Shown piece after piece: positions 58,908 to 64,000 of a DNA stretch of 64,000 nucleotides. The stretch's first letter is position 1. The number at the start of each line of letters is the position of its first letter. The notes under the pieces were generated by a model. That model was not told where the DNA came from. It worked only from the letters and a program-made list of their open reading frames with translations, and did not search any database. The translations under genes were made by a program, and so were the position numbers. Source of the DNA: Candidatus Kuenenia stuttgartensis (GTDB taxonomy: Bacteria > Planctomycetota > JAKEIC01 > DYIT01); NCBI GenBank assembly GCA_020723505.1, contig DYIT01000001.1, forward strand, positions 72,530-136,529, in the 5' to 3' direction.

Positions 58908-61355
58908 TCATCTCCCAGTCCCGGCCCGAACCGCCGTGAAATCGACCTTCAATGGTCTCACGAGATCCCCGGGTTCCATCCCTTCGAACAGGAATCGGAC
59001 CTCGCCGGTCTCCGTGTCCATGACCCCGTCCGGCAGCCGGCTGCGGCCCCCGGGGGAATGCAGGATCCATTCGTCCCGCGAAAAGTCGAAAATGCTCGTC
59101 GAAATCCTCTGCCCGCCTCTCGAGTCGATTCCCTGTTCCACGGGGTCAATCCTGTCGAAAAGAGCCGGGTTCAGCGGGAAGAACACGGACTGTATCACAC
59201 CGCAGGGCTTGAGTATCCTCGCGCCGCCCGGCTCGATTTCGAACTCCCCGGCGCCGTCGCCGCCCTTCGCCGACTTGAAGCTCGTCTCGGTCATGACGCC
59301 CGGGAAAAGGACCGCCTCGGAGACGAACACGGCCCGCGCAGAGCAAAGAAGAAGCGACCAGGATCCTGCCGTCTCGGGCTCCGGACTGAGCCCTCCGCCA
59401 ATCCCGCGCCTCCCGATCCTCCCCGCCAGCAGGACCGCGGCCGATAGGCCCCCGCCCTGCCCGTCGAGCGAAAAGCCGGTTCCCGAGAACCGCGAGAATT
59501 CGGCTATCCTGTCGTTCCACGGCTTGTAGACGCCGAGCTTGGAATCCGCGAAACTGTAATCCTCCGCGCCGGGCTTGCCCTTGAGCAGCGCCCCGGCGAA
59601 GAAATCGGGCGGGCCCGCCCTGAACGGCTTCCTGAGACTCGCGCGGACCGTCTTCCTGGACAGCGCGGGAAGATCGCCTATGGGCCCGAAGAAGTCGCCG
59701 TAGACCACGCATGCCCCGGAAATGCCGTCGCCGGTCCTGTTCTCCACCACGCCCCGCGCGACCAGGCCGTTCTCGTCATAGGAAAGCTCGAGGTCCGCAT
59801 CGAGGATTCCGCCCTCTTCGAACACCGGCCTCCAGAGCTGGAGCGGTATCCCGGCATCCAGACGGGTCCTCATGCCTGCGCCCGCGCCGGTCCCGCCGTC
59901 AGCGGCGCGGATTTCCCCTTTCCCCCTCTCCTCCCGATCCCCGAAACCGATGAGCCTCAATCCCTCCCCGGACCCGCCGATGTCGATTTCCACCGACCGG
60001 GAAGACCCTATGCACAGCCGCTCGCAGCCGGTCGCGCAGGACCCGCCCGATTCGGTGATGATGATTGATGCGCTCGTCGCGAATACCCCTGCAGGCAGGA
60101 TTAACGCGTCCAGCATCGCGGCAAGCCCAGGGCCGGCGCACAGGACGGCGACCGGAAGCCACAGGTTCGCGTGCCTTCCCCGCCTCAAGACCGCCGGCAC
60201 CACGCACGCCGCGAGCACTACCGAGCAGCATACCGCGAAGACGAGTACGCCCGCGGGCGTCTTCCGGACGTCGCCCTCGACCACGGCGTCCATGACCATC
60301 GCGGCAGCCTTGCGGCGCATCGCCGCGCCGGGACTGTCGAGGCAAAGGTCCACGAACCGCCTCTTGCCTCTCCATTCGGCGAACATCGGGAGCGAGAGAT
60401 CAGCGGCGCAGAAGAAGACCGCACCCATGCCGATGCTCCTCCTGACCAGGAACGGCATGCCGGAAGCCTCCTGAACCACCCTCAATCCGCCGTCCCCGCC
60501 GCCCGCGTCGATTCTCGCGAGGAATGCCCTGCCCGAAGGCATGTCCAGCGGCCCCTTCCCCCCGGCCGAAAGGTCGGCGACGCTGTCGGCCGGTCCGGCG
60601 TTCCTCCCCAGCAGCTCGCGGAACACCTGCGACGACAGCTTCCCCAGCCCGCCCGCGGGATGCACAAGCCCCGTCCCGCCCCGGCGAATCCAGTCGAGGA
60701 TGGCCGCCCTCTTCTCCTTCCTGAGCGAGTCCGCCTTGAAATCCCCGAACATGATTGCGTCCACGCACTCGTATCCCTCGGCCGAATCGGGCAGGAGGCT
60801 CCCGTCGCTTTCGAACAGCCGGAACGTCCCGGCGAACGGCCGGTGTCCCGCGAGGAAAGTCCTGCTGCCGCCCTCCTCGTCCACGACGAGGACGACCATG
60901 TCCTCCCCGGACGCCCATCTGGATTCGAACTGCCGCGTGTACACCGGATCCGCGGCCCCTTCCGGGGTCACGTCGATCCTCACCCTGTGCGCCCAAGCGG
61001 GGAACGCCGGATACAGGCAGGTCACTTTCCTGGAAGCGCAGGCGAGGTCGAGCGGCCGCCTGAACAGCGGGACGAAGACGTAATCCAAATCGCAGGCCAG
61101 TATTTCCGCGGTTCCCTTGAAATCGGTCTTCCCGCGGTTCTCCATCATGAGGAATATCGCCGCGCAGGACCCCCTGCGCAGCAGCATCTGCACGGCCCCG
61201 CCGGTTTCCGTGCCGCATAGCACGCGCGTCTCGAAAACGATTTCGTCTGCCGCCTTGCCGGACGCGGCGCATTCGGCCGCGATGAAAGCGGAAAGCAGGC
61301 AGACCGCGCAAATCGCCGGAAAAACTGCGTCGGTATTCCGGGGCCGGCATTTCAT
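58908..61355 (-). CDS. Large envelope protein with signal peptide and internal TM helices, unknown function
   Basis: N-terminal hydrophobic segment, central TM pair (GVLVFAVCCSVVLAACVVPAVLRRG...NLWLPVAVLCAGPGLAAML); start uncertain (ORF track starts at 61448). Confidence 0.65.
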   Translation of the reverse strand: MKCRPRNTDAVFPAICAVCLLSAFIAAECAASGKAADEIVFETRVLCGTETGGAVQMLLRRGSCAAIFLMMENRGKTDFKGTAEILACDLDYVFVPLFRRPLDLACASRKVTCLYPAFPAWAHRVRIDVTPEGAADPVYTRQFESRWASGEDMVVLVVDEEGGSRTFLAGHRPFAGTFRLFESDGSLLPDSAEGYECVDAIMFGDFKADSLRKEKRAAILDWIRRGGTGLVHPAGGLGKLSSQVFRELLGRNAGPADSVADLSAGGKGPLDMPSGRAFLARIDAGGGDGGLRVVQEASGMPFLVRRSIGMGAVFFCAADLSLPMFAEWRGKRRFVDLCLDSPGAAMRRKAAAMVMDAVVEGDVRKTPAGVLVFAVCCSVVLAACVVPAVLRRGRHANLWLPVAVLCAGPGLAAMLDALILPAGVFATSASIIITESGGSCATGCERLCIGSSRSVEIDIGGSGEGLRLIGFGDREERGKGEIRAADGGTGAGAGMRTRLDAGIPLQLWRPVFEEGGILDADLELSYDENGLVARGVVENRTGDGISGACVVYGDFFGPIGDLPALSRKTVRASLRKPFRAGPPDFFAGALLKGKPGAEDYSFADSKLGVYKPWNDRIAEFSRFSGTGFSLDGQGGGLSAAVLLAGRIGRRGIGGGLSPEPETAGSWSLLLCSARAVFVSEAVLFPGVMTETSFKSAKGGDGAGEFEIEPGGARILKPCGVIQSVFFPLNPALFDRIDPVEQGIDSRGGQRISTSIFDFSRDEWILHSPGGRSRLPDGVMDTETGEVRFLFEGMEPGDLVRPLKVDFTAVRAGTGR

Positions 61356-61575
61356 TGATTGCATCCTTGTTTCGCCCGTAAATAGCTCTGAAGACGGGCG
61401 AATCATATCAAATTGAAGCATGGCGATTAAATGCATCCTCGTAACCATTTGGGTCTTGGTCCCTTACACGCTTCTTGAAAAGGTCGATTCCGCCGGTAGC
61501 TTAATCCGGGTTTTTGCGGCGGAATCAAATAAGACTTGCCCGGAAGGCGCATAACTGCAAGAATTCAAGCCCGGC

Positions 61576-62037
61576 ATGGGAGACGGAAACCAAAAGACCG
61601 GAACAATACCATCGAGGCGCGACCCCGCGGTCGCGGCGGCGCTCGCATGGGCGGTGCCGGGAGCGGGACACTTCTACGCCGGCAAGCGCGGGAAGGCCGC
61701 GCTCTTCTTCGCTCTCATCTCCGGGACCTTCTTTTTCGGCCTCCTGATTTCGGGTTTCAAGTGCGTGTCGTACACGCAGCAGCCCTACTGGTTCATCGGA
61801 CAGGTTTTCGCCGGGATTGCGAGCCTGGCAACGGCTTTCATCGACCCTGCCCGCGACAGCCTCGAAATTTCCGAGGAACTCGACGTCGGCACGCTCTTTA
61901 CGACAGTTGCGGGCCTTCTCAACCTTCTGGTCGTATTGAACGCGATAGCCGAAGCCAGGAAGCCAGCCCAGCCCGCCGAGCCTGCCGGGACCGGCGCAGG
62001 ACGCGGCCAGAAATCCGGAAAGGCGGACGGGAAATGA
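61576..62037 (+). CDS. Small polytopic membrane protein, unknown function
   Basis: AAALAWAVPGAGHFYAGKRGKAALFFALI. Confidence 0.75.
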   Translation: MGDGNQKTGTIPSRRDPAVAAALAWAVPGAGHFYAGKRGKAALFFALISGTFFFGLLISGFKCVSYTQQPYWFIGQVFAGIASLATAFIDPARDSLEISEELDVGTLFTTVAGLLNLLVVLNAIAEARKPAQPAEPAGTGAGRGQKSGKADGK

Positions 62038-62342
62038 CCGGACTCCTGTATTTCCTGCCGATTTCGCTCGTAATCGCCCTCGTGCTGAGCGCATTGAAGA
62101 AGGACAGCCCCAGGGATATCCTGCTTCATGGCCTCAAGGTCTTCCTGCTCCTCGCTGCCGGAACAGCCGCCTTTTCCGCCCTGCTCTTCGTATGCGCGAG
62201 GACCCAAGCCATGCTTTTCGGGTTCATGGGCGTGATTCTCGCCACGCTGGGGTTCTTCACGCTGAAGGGGGCGGCGGAATGGGTCGCATCCCTCGTCAGG
62301 GGCGAGAAACCGCCCGAAGAGAAGCAGCAGGAAGAAGACTGA
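62034..62342 (+). CDS. Small membrane protein, translationally coupled to the preceding gene
   Basis: ATGA overlap at 62034-62037; three hydrophobic helices. Confidence 0.7.
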   Translation: MTGLLYFLPISLVIALVLSALKKDSPRDILLHGLKVFLLLAAGTAAFSALLFVCARTQAMLFGFMGVILATLGFFTLKGAAEWVASLVRGEKPPEEKQQEED

Positions 62343-62460
62343 CTGTGGGAGCCGCCGGAGAACACTTGCACAAGTCAGTAAGAAGTCTGTGGGAGCCGCC
62401 GGAGAACACTTGCACAAGTCAGTAAAAAGTCTGTGGGAGCCGCCGGAGAACACTTGCACA
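62343..62460. repeat. 44-bp tandem repeat, about 2.7 copies
   Basis: CTGTGGGAGCCGCCGGAGAACACTTGCACAAGTCAGTAAGAAGT at 62343, 62387 and (30 bp) 62431. Confidence 0.92.
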
Positions 62461-62561
62461 GCAAGGCGGCGATTACCATGACCCATCCCGGCAAATTCCG
62501 ACCGTCGGCTTTCTCTTTTGATTGTTTTCCATGCCGCGTTCTTGATATCGTATTTTTCGCC

Positions 62562-63977
62562 TCACGGTCCACGGTCCGCCGATTCCATGCTTCCCTGCTT
62601 TAAGACCATGAACGGCCCGATGGCCAGATGCCTGAGACCTGACGCGAAGAAAGTCCTGATCGCGTCCTCGGGCGTGCAGACAATCGGCTCGCCTCTGAGG
62701 TTGAAGGAAGTGTTGAGAACGGCGGGGATTCCGGTCAGCCTCTCGAAAGCCGCGATGATTCCGAAAAGGCCGGGATTGTCCTCCTTTCCGACCACCTGAG
62801 GCCTCGCCGTGCCGTCCACGTGCACGGTCTGAGAAAGCCTCTTTCTCCAGGATTCCGCGACATGGAAGCTCAGGGTCATCCATGGGCACGGATGCGACGA
62901 TTGGAGGATTTCCCGCGCATGGCCCGAAAGCAGCGCAGGACAGAAGGGCCTCCACGCCTCGCGGAACTTGATGGTCCTGTTAATCAGGTCCGCGGTGCCC
63001 GGAAGTCCCGGATGGGCGAGTATGCTCCTGTTCCCGAGCGCCCTGGGTCCCCATTCCATGGCCCCTTCGAACCGCGCCACCGGATCGCCTGCGGCGAGCA
63101 GGGCGGCGGTTTCCGATGCCAGGTCCGCGGGTCTCCGGAAAGGGATTCCCAGCGTCGCCAGCATGGCGGAGATGCGCGCTTCGCCGAACGAGGGCCCGAG
63201 GAACGCAGTTTCCATGGGGGCAACCCTGCCGCCTTCCCGGAACGCGGCGCTGACCGCCGCCCCGAGCGACCCCCCGGCGTCGTTGGCCGCCGGCTGCACG
63301 AAAACCCTCTTCACTCCCGGAACTTGAAGCAGCCTGCCGTTCGCCCGGACGTTCAGGGCGAGGCCGCCTGCAAGGCAGAGGTTTCCCCCGGTTTCGCGCA
63401 GCGCCGGCCCCAGATCCCCGGTCACGATGGACTCTATCGTCTCCTCGACGAATTTCTGCACTGCCGCCGCGATGTGGATGTACGGCTCAGAAAGCCCGTC
63501 CCCGGTCCTCGGCGGGCCGAATTTCTCCCTGAAGAGCCTGGAATAGTACTTCGCGCCGTCCCGGTATCTCGAAGGCCCGAAGACGTCCGCGGGGCTCACA
63601 CGGAAATCCCTGCCCTTCCCGGCGACTATCGGACTCAGGTCGGCGCGGGCAGGATCCCCATAGGGCGCCATGCCCATGAGCTTGTACTCGCCGTCGTTCG
63701 CTCCCAGGCCGAGATACTCGGTGAAAGCCGTATAGACCGTCCCCAGGGACTGCGGGAGGAAATAGCGCTTCAGGACCCTGATGCCGCTTTCCGATCCGAG
63801 CCCGAGGAGCATCGAGTCGAATTCCCCCATCGCGTCCATGCTGAGAACCGCCGCCTGCTCCATGCCGGAGACGTGGAACGCCGACGCGGCATGCGAAAGG
63901 TGGTGGGGAACGAAGCGTATCAGCGGACCGCCCTCCATGAACCCGAGCTCGGAGAGCATGGTCTCGATGCTCTTCAT
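62562..63977 (-). CDS. Carbamoyltransferase (NodU/CmcH family), probably 5'-truncated by the window edge
   Basis: HHLSHAASAFHVSG, LCLAGGLALNVRANGRL, GPRALGNRSILAHPG; reading frame open to 64000. Confidence 0.85.
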   Translation of the reverse strand: MKSIETMLSELGFMEGGPLIRFVPHHLSHAASAFHVSGMEQAAVLSMDAMGEFDSMLLGLGSESGIRVLKRYFLPQSLGTVYTAFTEYLGLGANDGEYKLMGMAPYGDPARADLSPIVAGKGRDFRVSPADVFGPSRYRDGAKYYSRLFREKFGPPRTGDGLSEPYIHIAAAVQKFVEETIESIVTGDLGPALRETGGNLCLAGGLALNVRANGRLLQVPGVKRVFVQPAANDAGGSLGAAVSAAFREGGRVAPMETAFLGPSFGEARISAMLATLGIPFRRPADLASETAALLAAGDPVARFEGAMEWGPRALGNRSILAHPGLPGTADLINRTIKFREAWRPFCPALLSGHAREILQSSHPCPWMTLSFHVAESWRKRLSQTVHVDGTARPQVVGKEDNPGLFGIIAAFERLTGIPAVLNTSFNLRGEPIVCTPEDAIRTFFASGLRHLAIGPFMVLKQGSMESADRGP

Positions 63978-64000
63978 CTCCTTCTTCCACCTGCTTCCGG

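Noticed and set aside
62343-62460. Possible CRISPR array
   Set aside because: Units are directly adjacent 44-mers without unique spacers and no cas gene is present; treated as a simple tandem repeat.

Overview
The window is about 64 kb of GC-rich bacterial DNA, densely coded and with no rRNA or tRNA recognised by eye. The style resembles Planctomycetes or other PVC-like lineages, but taxonomy is inference only. Main blocks: (1) a Ser/Thr kinase fused to an FGE/SUMF1 domain, then an EF-G paralogue; (2) a type IV pilus cluster, pilT-pilB-pilC plus a PilS-like histidine kinase, in which pilB carries both an in-frame TAG and a deletion of the His-box segment; (3) housekeeping and envelope genes (nucleotidyltransferase, ABC-F, MscL with a zinc ribbon, FG-GAP/ASPIC protein); (4) an AT-rich island with a frameshifted HEAT/ankyrin lipoprotein; (5) a second kinase-FGE gene carrying several in-frame insertions that look like intergenic repeats; (6) a roughly 25 kb surface-polysaccharide locus (Wzm/Wzt ABC exporter, many GT2/GT4 glycosyltransferases, six methyltransferases, radical SAM, GalE-like epimerase, PIG-L/GT fusion); (7) an ABC-2 operon whose ATPase has degenerate Walker A, signature and H-loop motifs; (8) a carbamoyltransferase running off the right edge. 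The most distinctive signal is a genome style of degenerate period-7 (also 8 and 9) tandem repeats and hairpins. They sit between genes, at gene 3' ends where they supply stop codons, and in-frame inside a kinase gene. This resembles Rickettsia palindromic elements in principle but has a different sequence. A small fossil of a GxxExxY gene bounded by CACCGAAGA-type inverted repeats is also visible.
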